Source: CAYMST01 sp964393115 (GTDB lineage Bacteria > Bacteroidota > Bacteroidia > Cytophagales > Cyclobacteriaceae). Taken from it: a stretch of 27,711 bases of DNA. Made by a program: the position numbers and the translations under genes. A model generated the notes under the pieces. That model did no database searches, was not told the origin of the DNA, and saw only the letters and a list, made by a program, of their open reading frames with translations. Location of the stretch: positions 1 through 27,711 of the forward strand of contig CAYMST010000025.1 in assembly GCA_964393115.1 (NCBI GenBank). The letters run 5' to 3'. Positions 8,925 to 16,705 of the stretch are shown here, in pieces. Position 1 is the stretch's first letter; each line of letters opens with the position of its first letter.

Positions 8925-11060
8925 TTAACGAATGGCTATTTTTCTAGTAATAGATTCGCCATTCTTGACAAGTGCCACGTAGTAGATCCCACGTTTTACT
9001 TCATTCAAACTGAATGACTGTCCTGTTTGATTTAACACACCCCTTTGGATGGTCTTACCGTCAACGGTCATCAACTGGAACTGTGCATTATCCCATTTAT
9101 TATTCGTAAACGAGAATGTCAAATCACAATCACCAACGCCACATGGAACAGGCTGGATAGTTAACTGATTGGCCACAGCAGGAGTACTAATAATCTCTCT
9201 GTTTGATGACGAAATGGAGAATGTTCCTTTCTTACCCGGATAGTCAGATTTCTTAAGGCCAGACTTACTTGTCAACAATGTCCAGTTGCTCATGTTGTTA
9301 GAACCATGTACGTCAAACTGAGAAGGACCTCTATCCGTAGCTGCTGGCTCGATAACGATTGCAGTCGGAGCAATTTCTTTACCTGCCTTAAGATCTATAA
9401 TGATTGATGATGGGAACTTCTTCTCTACTTTCCAAGCACCTGTTCCTATCTTACCATCAAAGGCTCTCCAAGCAGTATTTTGGCTTGTAGTTGCTGAAAC
9501 CTGTCCTTTTGTACCGCTAACAATACTTGGTTTAGGATAGTTAGTATTTCCTACTCTATATCGGATTTCACCGATACGTACTTCTTTACTGACAGTTCCT
9601 TTTACCGTCAAACGAAGATATCTATATGAGTTCCCGCTTGGTGGCGGAGGAGGAGGAGGCGTACCACCACAGTCTGCCGTTGTTACCGACTTACCATTAC
9701 TTGGGTTTGAAAGATTACCAGCAGCATCTTTAGCCCTAACGGTAAATGTATATGTTGTTTCACAAGTTAAGCTAGACACGTTTGTTGAAGTGCCGTTTAC
9801 CGACTTTACGAACGTCCCACCTCTGTAAACATTGTAACCCGTTACCCCAACGTTGTCGTTAGAAGCACCCCAGCTAAGGTTAACACTTGTCTTCGTGATG
9901 TTCGAAGTACTTATGTTACCAGGTTTACTTGGCTTCTGAGTATCTCCTGGTAACGGATTACCTCCGCCTCCTCCACCGGTTGATTTCTTAATCAATGCCT
10001 TTGTTTGATTCCATCTTGGAGCAGGTCTTTGATAATCAAACTCACCATTAGGTTCGAACCAAGCATGGTAGGTATAACTCCAACCATTCGAATCAAAGAT
10101 ATCGACACAGTCGTTCATATACTGATGTCCACCATTCTTCGGAGGGTTTTGATTTGGGTTGTTGGTATCCCAAGCACCGTTCTTTGTGTAAACTGCACCA
10201 AACTCACCAATAAACACTCTCCAGTTACCGTGTTGGTTACCCCAGTTAATCACATTATTTAACCGTCCTTTATTGTTCGCCATCATGTTCGCCTTTGTCC
10301 AACCTTTTGACGCATCTGGCCATTTTTGACCTGTAGGTCTGTTTCTACCTTGATGTGTATACGCCAATGGCCAATACATGTGTGGTCCTACTAATATCTT
10401 TGATTTTCCTTTATCGCCTCCATAGAAAGCCGGGCTTTTTACTAAACCCGCTTGGAAGTCATGCTCTCTGAACTCTAGAAGTATCGAGTGCTTATCATCG
10501 ATTTTGCGAATCTTATCCACAGCCTGAGGATAAAAATGTCCATTCAAGCTGAATTTAGCATTATGCTGCTTTAACCATCCATCTGCTGGTGGTTCGTTTA
10601 TTAAGTCATACGCCCAGATTACGTCACCATAACCTTTACATTCGTCAGCTATCCTTTCCCAAAGCTTAAAGAATGCTTGTCTTGCGCCTTCATCCTTGTA
10701 TAACTTGTCAAAAGCAAGCATTGTCCATGGTCTTGATCCTCCTGGCATTGCATGTGGGTCAATAATCACACGTAAATTGATACTTTGACAATACTGGATA
10801 AGCTCATGCATACGTGTCCAGTTTTGTTCATTCCATTGATATGGAGCCTTCTGTTTCATGAGTGGTCTTGCAGAAAAGGCAAGTCTTACTACATTACAAC
10901 CAATTTGTTTCATCTCGTTGAGGTCGGATTCATCGAGATGTTGCTGTTGGACGTTAAAACCAATGGTTCTAACCACTTGTGCATTTAGGCTGGTACTCAA
11001 AAAGAATACCAATGCCAACATCATCAGAGTTTTTAAACCCTTAGTAAAAGTGTTGATCAT
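8925..11060 (-). CDS. Secreted GH5 glycoside hydrolase with FN3, discoidin-like and T9SS domains
   Basis: A 711-residue paralogue of the neighbouring GH5 enzyme. Residues 1-27 are a signal peptide (cleavage near LNA-QV). GH5 barrel, about 29-360: Arg59, His103, acid/base Glu156 in DLINEP, His227/Tyr229 in GPHMYW, nucleophile Glu286 in IGEFG, Trp334. A Gly-rich linker (362-367) leads to one FN3 (about 373-464) that matches the second FN3 of the paralogue, then a proline linker, a discoidin-like domain (about 479-618) with strong identity to the paralogue, and a T9SS tail (about 628-711) with the same Cys pair (PVPCGVGDCDL). It lacks the FN3-CBM6 cassette. The ATG at 11060 gives a complete signal peptide and has the CTAAAACT element 7 nt upstream. 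A TAGGTTTG -7 element lies about 120 nt upstream. Likely an endo-beta-glucanase; substrate not fixed. Confidence 0.9.
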   Translation of the reverse strand: MINTFTKGLKTLMMLALVFFLSTSLNAQVVRTIGFNVQQQHLDESDLNEMKQIGCNVVRLAFSARPLMKQKAPYQWNEQNWTRMHELIQYCQSINLRVIIDPHAMPGGSRPWTMLAFDKLYKDEGARQAFFKLWERIADECKGYGDVIWAYDLINEPPADGWLKQHNAKFSLNGHFYPQAVDKIRKIDDKHSILLEFREHDFQAGLVKSPAFYGGDKGKSKILVGPHMYWPLAYTHQGRNRPTGQKWPDASKGWTKANMMANNKGRLNNVINWGNQHGNWRVFIGEFGAVYTKNGAWDTNNPNQNPPKNGGHQYMNDCVDIFDSNGWSYTYHAWFEPNGEFDYQRPAPRWNQTKALIKKSTGGGGGGNPLPGDTQKPSKPGNISTSNITKTSVNLSWGASNDNVGVTGYNVYRGGTFVKSVNGTSTNVSSLTCETTYTFTVRAKDAAGNLSNPSNGKSVTTADCGGTPPPPPPPSGNSYRYLRLTVKGTVSKEVRIGEIRYRVGNTNYPKPSIVSGTKGQVSATTSQNTAWRAFDGKIGTGAWKVEKKFPSSIIIDLKAGKEIAPTAIVIEPAATDRGPSQFDVHGSNNMSNWTLLTSKSGLKKSDYPGKKGTFSISSSNREIISTPAVANQLTIQPVPCGVGDCDLTFSFTNNKWDNAQFQLMTVDGKTIQRGVLNQTGQSFSLNEVKRGIYYVALVKNGESITRKIAIR

Positions 11061-11067
11061 TATTATA

Positions 11068-11079
11068 AGTTTTAGATTA
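11068..11079 (-). promoter_or_regulatory. TAATCTAAAACT leader element before the second GH5 gene
   Basis: Minus-strand TAATCTAAAACT ends 7 nt before the ATG at 11060. The identical 12-mer precedes the MFS transporter gene. Likely a translation-initiation or leader element; role inferred. Confidence 0.45.
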
Positions 11080-11177
11080 GTTACATCAATAGAAATAGTG
11101 TCTAAGGCTGGGTGCCCCCTAAAGCATTATTCTTAGTTCATTCGTATTTCTCGATAATTTAGATCTGGCCATATGAT

Positions 11178-11185
11178 CAAACCTA
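11178..11185 (-). promoter_or_regulatory. Candidate promoter (-7 element) of the second GH5 gene
   Basis: Minus-strand TAGGTTTG matches the Bacteroidota -7 consensus TAnnTTTG exactly. A TTG lies 15 nt upstream, slightly closer than the usual -33 spacing. It would give a leader of about 110 nt. Confidence 0.4.
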
Positions 11186-11248
11186 AATTAGTGAGTATAA
11201 CAATTTGCTTGCTTACGCTTCCAAGTCAGGAATTGACTCGTTTAGATT

Positions 11249-11288
11249 GAATTAATCAAGTTGTCAGCGCATTAGCTAGGATTAATTC
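11249..11288. repeat. 9-bp inverted repeat upstream of the second GH5 promoter
   Basis: GAATTAATC (11249-11257) and GATTAATTC (11280-11288), exact reverse complements with centres 31 bp apart, about three helical turns. They lie roughly 65-100 bp upstream of the candidate -7 element. This is a possible activator site, but the sequence is AT-rich, so chance is not excluded. Confidence 0.3.
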
Positions 11289-11336
11289 TTAACCTTCTGT
11301 GAAGTAAGAATTTTTGGTTGTTCTTCTTAATTAAGA

Positions 11337-11366
11337 GGATGGCCGAAGTGGATACTTCAACCATCC
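11337..11366 (-). terminator. 3' stem-loop without U tract after the GH74-like gene
   Basis: On the minus strand GGATGGTTGAAGT pairs with ACTTCGGCCATCC, a 13-bp stem with an ATCC loop, 42 nt past the stop. Two central pairs are U-G and form only in minus-strand RNA. A clear T tract is missing, so it may stabilise the 3' end and not terminate efficiently. Confidence 0.5.
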
Positions 11367-11408
11367 ATCTTAGGTATGGATTACGTCAAATGACGTTTAG
11401 ATCTTTAA

Positions 11409-14400
11409 TTACTTCGATAGTAATTTCTTGCTAATTCTGGCTTTGCTCTTCAATGAGATCAAGTTGACTATGTATAGTCCCGGCTTGATGTCATTGATCA
11501 CTGTTGAACCTGCAGGGATCTTAGTCGCAGGTGCTAATAATGTACCATCAACACCTTTGATATAAAGGATCGAAGGTTCAGACACCCATATTTTAGATAC
11601 ACCTGTAGTGGTTGGGTTAGGCGAGATAAACGCTCTATAACCAGTACTTGGAGCAGGCGCCGATCCAATCGTTCTTGCTGAAGTAGTACCTTCCCAGCTG
11701 ATGTCGTCTAACTGGATATCAGAATTGTTAAATCCTTTGAATCTCAACTGCGCCCCTGGAGCACCGGATACATTGATAGTAATCGTCTTCGTAGCATTCT
11801 TAGGAACGTTGAATTTACCAACTGAAGTATTCCCTACGAATACCTCAACCCCACTATTTTGCTTACTTCCTGTCGGTCTCGCTTTGAATTTAATTTGTGA
11901 GAATCCACCCGGAATATTCGCTCTAAGTGAACCGTTCGCGCTGTTATCCAACTTGATCGTCTTTCCATTAATGGAATTGGTACGTTTAGCCTTTGTATAC
12001 GTCCAATTGAATCCTTCATCACCTTTAAAGGAACCATTTGACCACTGGTTAGCCGTTGGCATCTTATTGAAGGTCTCTGAACCACCTTCGCTTGGAGGTG
12101 CAGCACCAGCTTGCGTAATAGATACCGTCTTGTCTTGGCATCCATCTACCGTTACTGTACCAGACCTTGAAGACGTATTATTGTTTGGAGAAACACTGAT
12201 GTTCACTGTATTACCACTCTTGGTTGCTGTAATCCAGCCGGCTGATTTAGAAACCGTAAAAGTTTGTGCACTTGTTACATTAACCGAAGTACTTCCAGCT
12301 GAAGCACCAAACGCATGACTTGACTTTGATAGTGTCAATGTACAAGGTGTAGCTCCTGCTTGGGTAACACTGATAGTCTTGTTCTCACAACCGTTTACAG
12401 TTACTGTTCCTGTTCTAGAGTTTGTACTTCCGTTTGCTGCTACCTGAATTACCACATTATTACCGCTTTTAGTGGCTGTAATAAATCCTTTGTTATCAGA
12501 AACTGTGAAGTTCTCAGTGGTTGTAACAGCAATCGTTTGGCTTGAAGCACCAGCTCCGAAGCTAGCAGATGAGCTTGCCACATCCAGCGTACACGCTGGG
12601 CCATCTTTCTTGATGAATTCAATCACGTCCATGTCAAATGAACCACCGTTGAAATATTCAAGTCTAAGCACTTTGTCGTTACCACCTGCAATATCTATAT
12701 CTTCTAAGGTAGTAGTCGTGAAGTTTGACCATCCACCTGTATTGCTGATGTCTGTGAATAGCGCTATCTGCGAGCCATCAAGTGAGACTTTAAGGTCTCC
12801 AGGGTTACCTCCTGAAGAATATGTAAAGACGATATCATATGTACCTGCTGTAACGTCAGTAGTAAATTCTACCCACTCACCAGAAATACTCCATCCGATA
12901 CTTCTTCCACCACTGGCCTGAGACTTAGCATAAACGTCTACCTTGTCAGCAGGTCTGAAACTTAGGTCACCAGTTCTATTGTTATCGTCGTTGTACGCAA
13001 CACCTTGACCACCGAAGTCATAGTGCTCAGCTTCGATTTTTCCAGGAATCGTAGAGTTCTGACCTAAGAATGGTGTCTGAGAAGGTCCAGCTACAACTCC
13101 AGCTTGACTTACAGCTATTTGCTTGTTCTGGCAACCATTGATGTTGATCGTTCCCGTTCTTGTATTAGAACCACCATTGGCAGCAGCTGTGATAGTTACC
13201 GTATTTCCACTTTTCGACGTTGTGATCCAACCAAGGTTTTCACTGATGGTGAAGTTTTCAGTTGTTGAGACGTTAACTGTAGTAGTACCTCCGCCTTGAG
13301 CGAACGATTCGTTTGATGACGAAAGCGTCAATGAACATGCTGTAGCACCTTCTTGTGATATCGAAATGGTTCTGTTAATACAACCATCAATAGTCACTGT
13401 TCCTGTTCTAGCAACAGTAGACGTATTTGCGGTTACCGAGATATTCACGTTGTTACCACTTTTTGTAGCTGTGATCCATCCCTTGTTATCGCTAACGGTC
13501 CACCCTTGATTAGAGCTTACAGAAGCAGTTGTGCTTCCTGCATCAGAGGTAAATGAGTGACTGCTCTTAGATACTGTTAAACATGGAGCAGGTCCAGAAG
13601 AAACTTGTCTTCTCCAAGGTCCTGTACCAGCCATAGCTACATAGTAATATGGAGTACCGTTATCGTCTTCACGAATCTTAGCTTGTAATCCATTAGGATT
13701 TTCGATTGCTCTATTGTTACCAGGAGCTAAAGTCCAATCAGACCATGTAACGCTTTGACCGTTGCTGGATATCTTTCCTATGAAAGCACCGTTACCTTTT
13801 TTATGATTCGTAACCTGCGAAAGGACAATAATATGATCACCGTGGGCAGCAAGTCCAGTGAAAGTGATGTTCTCATTAGGTCTAACCCATTTCTCTGGCT
13901 TCAACTGAAGTGACTTCGCCACGTCCATTCCTGTATACTCCCAGTTTGCACCGTTGTTCCAGTCATTAGCCCTTGGGTTCTTATTTATGTGAACACCGTA
14001 CTTGTTATTGATATTACCAGCAGCAACTAACCACGACTGTCCGTTTCCTCTATCCCAAATGTAAAGGTCACCAGTATTCTTAGCTCCACTAAGCATATTC
14101 GTCCAAGAGTAGTTGTTTCCATTTCTTACACCTCTGTAGATACTACCGTTAGAACCAGAACCCGCTGATCTGATGAACACATAGTTAGAATTGTTTGGAT
14201 CAACCCAGATATCTCTCAGGTCTCTGAAATCCATGGTATTGTCTGTTATTTTTCTCCAGCTACCCGTACCGTTCACGACCTTAACAATATCTTCAGTTAC
14301 CCAAGCACCACCTTTTACAGTTCCATTTCTATTCTTACCTCTTGTAGCGACGTAAACTCTTTTTGGATTACTTGGATCGTAGCAACTTGATCTGTAGTTA

Positions 14401-16121
14401 CGTGAGATTAATCCCATTGTAGTACCAGAACTGTTAGGAACAGCACCACCAATTAGTCTCCAGTCTTCTTTGTTCTCAATATTATTGAAATCAATTTTCT
14501 TACCGTAGAGGGCTCCTGCTCCTTGGTTAGGAATACCAAAACCTTTTCTCATATCCGCGATAACAACTGGCGGATTGGATGGAACCGCCAATACCGACAT
14601 GGAGTTAGTAACACCTGCAGGACCATGTTCTGACGTCCATGAGTATCCATAATCTAAACTCTGAAGAATACCGTGGTCAGCACAACCTTGAATCATATAA
14701 CTTCCGATGGCATCAACATCGTAGCAATAAGGAGACGAAAAACCTCTTTCATGCGACATCGATAATCCTTCCTTTTTGTATATAACTTCACCGTATACTT
14801 CCTTCCAGCTTTCACAAGGGAATTTAGGATCATCTACGTCACTCATATAAACATTCATACCACCCATGGTGATGATACGATGCTTGCTATACCATTTAGG
14901 TGTATAATCATAAGCTCTTACGATGAAGTCTCTAACTTCCCAGCTCATCTCAAAATCAAAGCAGTTGTTTTGACGAGGATTGTTGGCAATTACCTCCCAA
15001 CTGTTACTTGTTACATCTCCCGAACCGTTGAAGTTTACAGTTCCTTCCCAAAGACCTTTTCTGTTCTTGTTGTTATTCCAAACAGTTCCTAAAAGTAATT
15101 TGTGCTTGGTAGCAGTTGATCTTGGATCTACTTTAGGATCATACCATTCAGCAGTAGTCAACAAACCATTTGTTACTTTGGTCCAACCACCGGTAATTCC
15201 GTTGTTTGATGTTTTTGCCACATAAACTGCATATGTATCATTATTGCCACCACTCGTCTGGTAAACAGCATAAATATGTTTTCCATCAGGAGATAGACCA
15301 ACACCTCTAGAACCACCATCAGGTCGAGTGTTAATAGCTGGAGAGTTACCAGCAGGGCCCATTGCATCACCTGGCTTTGCGATACCACTAAAACTATCTC
15401 CGTTATTTGTAGACACAAACACACCAGCAGCTGTTCCTAAATATATGTTGTTATTGTTTGGATGAATAGCAACACCAAATACGTTTCGATATCCGTTGTT
15501 ATTGAAGTACTTAACTTTCTTAAAAGTCTTACCTCTATCTTGTGATACATACACATCACGTACCCCATTCAACTTGTCAGTTGTTAGGTTCTGAATTGGA
15601 TTTGTAATCGAACCCTGACCTTTTTGAGGATCCTTATTTTGCCATCCCGGCGCGAGAATCACCGTTTGATTGTTTTTCGACACAGCAATGGAAGCAATTG
15701 CATCTCCATAAGTGTCCTCGATAAATTCCCATGTTACATCATGGTAATTGCTGGCATTGGCATTAGTGGAATAACTTGCTCCTAACATACCACCTTGGTA
15801 AGTTCTGTTACCTCCTACTTCTTGGGTAATAACGAACGACATACCATGCGCTAAATCTCTACTGACATAGTCCCAACTCTGACCATAATCACTAGACCTA
15901 TACGTTCCTTCCATGTCACTGGAGAACCATATAGTACCTTCTACGTTTCTGTCAAAATATACATCTTGAATTTGACCACCTCCTCCAGGATTTAAACTTT
16001 CCCATCGGTCTTTTTTACCCCAGTCCGCTGGTGGTGCTGGTATCTGTGCGTGTATGACTTGAACGAAGCATACAACTGCTACTAGTAAGGCCGAAATTCG
16101 ACCCAACATTGAGTGCATCAT
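11409..16121 (-). CDS. Secreted GH74-like double propeller with BACON and CBM6 modules and T9SS tail
   Basis: A 1570-residue secreted protein, probably a xyloglucanase or related endo-beta-glucanase. Signal peptide 1-25 (cleavage near IHA-QI). Residues about 35-840 form two tandem BNR/sortilin-like propellers: the GGGG start, SSDMEGTYRSSDYGQSW, and repeated D-x-G-x-x-W turns. Asp69 in SSDMEG aligns by motif with the GH74 catalytic Asp in TDxGG. Asp482 in GCADHG is a plausible partner; the 413-residue spacing is close to that of known GH74 enzymes. Then BACON 1 (847-924), BACON 2 (929-1006), CBM6 (1018-1171, like that of the first GH5), BACON 3 (1177-1254), BACON 4 (1260-1337), a jelly-roll-like domain (about 1349-1477) and a T9SS tail (about 1498-1570, PNPTTTG to LLSK). 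Starts at Met2 or Met5 are also possible. A sialidase-like or non-catalytic VPS10-type role is the main alternative. Confidence 0.8.
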   Translation of the reverse strand: MMHSMLGRISALLVAVVCFVQVIHAQIPAPPADWGKKDRWESLNPGGGGQIQDVYFDRNVEGTIWFSSDMEGTYRSSDYGQSWDYVSRDLAHGMSFVITQEVGGNRTYQGGMLGASYSTNANASNYHDVTWEFIEDTYGDAIASIAVSKNNQTVILAPGWQNKDPQKGQGSITNPIQNLTTDKLNGVRDVYVSQDRGKTFKKVKYFNNNGYRNVFGVAIHPNNNNIYLGTAAGVFVSTNNGDSFSGIAKPGDAMGPAGNSPAINTRPDGGSRGVGLSPDGKHIYAVYQTSGGNNDTYAVYVAKTSNNGITGGWTKVTNGLLTTAEWYDPKVDPRSTATKHKLLLGTVWNNNKNRKGLWEGTVNFNGSGDVTSNSWEVIANNPRQNNCFDFEMSWEVRDFIVRAYDYTPKWYSKHRIITMGGMNVYMSDVDDPKFPCESWKEVYGEVIYKKEGLSMSHERGFSSPYCYDVDAIGSYMIQGCADHGILQSLDYGYSWTSEHGPAGVTNSMSVLAVPSNPPVVIADMRKGFGIPNQGAGALYGKKIDFNNIENKEDWRLIGGAVPNSSGTTMGLISRNYRSSCYDPSNPKRVYVATRGKNRNGTVKGGAWVTEDIVKVVNGTGSWRKITDNTMDFRDLRDIWVDPNNSNYVFIRSAGSGSNGSIYRGVRNGNNYSWTNMLSGAKNTGDLYIWDRGNGQSWLVAAGNINNKYGVHINKNPRANDWNNGANWEYTGMDVAKSLQLKPEKWVRPNENITFTGLAAHGDHIIVLSQVTNHKKGNGAFIGKISSNGQSVTWSDWTLAPGNNRAIENPNGLQAKIREDDNGTPYYYVAMAGTGPWRRQVSSGPAPCLTVSKSSHSFTSDAGSTTASVSSNQGWTVSDNKGWITATKSGNNVNISVTANTSTVARTGTVTIDGCINRTISISQEGATACSLTLSSSNESFAQGGGTTTVNVSTTENFTISENLGWITTSKSGNTVTITAAANGGSNTRTGTININGCQNKQIAVSQAGVVAGPSQTPFLGQNSTIPGKIEAEHYDFGGQGVAYNDDNNRTGDLSFRPADKVDVYAKSQASGGRSIGWSISGEWVEFTTDVTAGTYDIVFTYSSGGNPGDLKVSLDGSQIALFTDISNTGGWSNFTTTTLEDIDIAGGNDKVLRLEYFNGGSFDMDVIEFIKKDGPACTLDVASSSASFGAGASSQTIAVTTTENFTVSDNKGFITATKSGNNVVIQVAANGSTNSRTGTVTVNGCENKTISVTQAGATPCTLTLSKSSHAFGASAGSTSVNVTSAQTFTVSKSAGWITATKSGNTVNISVSPNNNTSSRSGTVTVDGCQDKTVSITQAGAAPPSEGGSETFNKMPTANQWSNGSFKGDEGFNWTYTKAKRTNSINGKTIKLDNSANGSLRANIPGGFSQIKFKARPTGSKQNSGVEVFVGNTSVGKFNVPKNATKTITINVSGAPGAQLRFKGFNNSDIQLDDISWEGTTSARTIGSAPAPSTGYRAFISPNPTTTGVSKIWVSEPSILYIKGVDGTLLAPATKIPAGSTVINDIKPGLYIVNLISLKSKARISKKLLSK

Positions 16122-16129
16122 AAGAATTA

Positions 16130-16137
16130 AGTTTTAG
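16130..16137 (-). promoter_or_regulatory. CTAAAACT leader element before the GH74-like gene
   Basis: Minus-strand CTAAAACT, in the longer context ATCTAAAACTTA shared with the second GH5 gene, ends 8 nt before the ATG at 16121. Its 5' end overlaps one arm of the leader stem at 16135-16195. Confidence 0.45.
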
Positions 16138-16195
16138 ATAGTTAAATGTTTTAAACTCTACACTTCGCAGTTTAGAGCTTTCGTAAAACTATCTA
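16135..16195 (-). promoter_or_regulatory. Possible folded 5' leader of the GH74-like gene
   Basis: A 9-bp perfect outer stem, TAGATAGTT (16135-16143) with AACTATCTA (16187-16195), encloses an inner 5-bp stem CTCTA/TAGAG (16156-16160, 16173-16177). It starts 13 nt before the ATG. It could control access to the start. No known riboswitch class is recognised. Confidence 0.3.
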
Positions 16196-16487
16196 GATCA
16201 TAGGTTTCAAAGGTTTCTGAATTTGAAAATCCGAATAAATTATTTCTTCTTCTTTTTGAAATTCAAATAACTAAAGAGTTGTTAATTGCTGATTTTATGT
16301 TACTTTATTAGCAATTCGCTAATGATTAACTTAATATTTACTCCGATCCTAAATATTTCAAGAGTTCTATTGATTTAACAAAATCATTTTATCAAGAGAT
16401 ATTTTTTATTGGGATTTTAAAAAAAGAAAGAATTATGACGTGTAAAATATCAAAATGGTATCTCTTGTTTTGATCATCATTTAAACC

Positions 16488-16505
16488 CATTGAGTAATCT
16501 CAATG
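16488..16505. repeat. 7-bp inverted repeat CATTGAG-TAAT-CTCAATG
   Basis: Perfect dyad with a 4-nt centre in the divergent intergenic region, about 200 bp upstream of the regulator start. A candidate dimer-binding operator; no T tract supports a terminator. Confidence 0.35.
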
Positions 16506-16631
16506 ATTTTATTCGTCCCATTAGACAAAAAGTCGTATATCAGTAATATACTTTGCATTAATTCAAGAGTAGACATGAACATATATGTCTTAATTATAAA
16601 ATCAGGTGTCTTTATTCAAGATTTCATGACT

Positions 16632-16661
16632 TTTGATAGTCATTGATTTATCTTTGATAGT
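16632..16661 (+). repeat. Direct repeat TTTGATAGT, candidate AraC-type site
   Basis: TTTGATAGT at 16632-16640 and 16653-16661, 21 bp apart, which is two helical turns. The second copy begins inside the -7 element, and the first lies within a dyad ATGACT/AGTCAT (16626-16643). AraC-type regulators commonly bind direct repeats at this spacing, so autoregulation is plausible. Confidence 0.4.
16649..16656 (+). promoter_or_regulatory. Candidate promoter (-7 element) of the membrane AraC gene
   Basis: TATCTTTG matches TAnnTTTG exactly, 49 nt before the ATG. A TTTG lies upstream with only a 13-nt spacer, short for a -33 element, so an activator may be needed. Confidence 0.45.
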
Positions 16662-16705
16662 GCCAGATACATTTTTTTTAAAATAACACAGTAACTGCGG
16701 TCTTT

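Larger units (their letters stand above)
11061..11408. other. Intergenic region before the second GH5 gene
   Basis: No gene is visible in these 348 bases. They hold the leader and candidate promoter of the GH5 gene, a 9-bp inverted repeat further upstream, the 3' hairpin of the GH74-like gene, and a short palindrome ACGTCA-AA-TGACGT at 11383-11396 just past that gene's stop. Each of the stronger ones is listed separately. Confidence 0.5.
16122..16705. other. Divergent regulatory region between the GH74-like and AraC genes
   Basis: Very AT-rich, 584 bases, with no credible gene. It must carry promoters in both directions. It contains the folded leader of the GH74-like gene (16135-16195), a 7-bp inverted repeat CATTGAG/CTCAATG (16488-16505), and a promoter with direct repeats before the plus-strand regulator. 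I found no exact TAnnTTTG on the minus strand. Confidence 0.5.

Noticed and set aside
11383..11396. ACGTCA-AA-TGACGT palindrome after the GH74-like stop as a terminator
   Set aside because: The stem is short, the loop is only two bases, and no T tract follows. It is noted only as a short dyad.
5797..16121. A classical Sus-type polysaccharide utilisation locus
   Set aside because: No SusC/SusD pair, no hybrid two-component or ECF/anti-sigma regulator is visible. The enzymes carry T9SS tails, so the locus works by a different export and capture scheme.
16197..16320. AACCTTTG as a promoter of the GH74-like gene
   Set aside because: It misses one position of TAnnTTTG and has no upstream TTG at a good distance. 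In such AT-rich DNA a near match is expected by chance.
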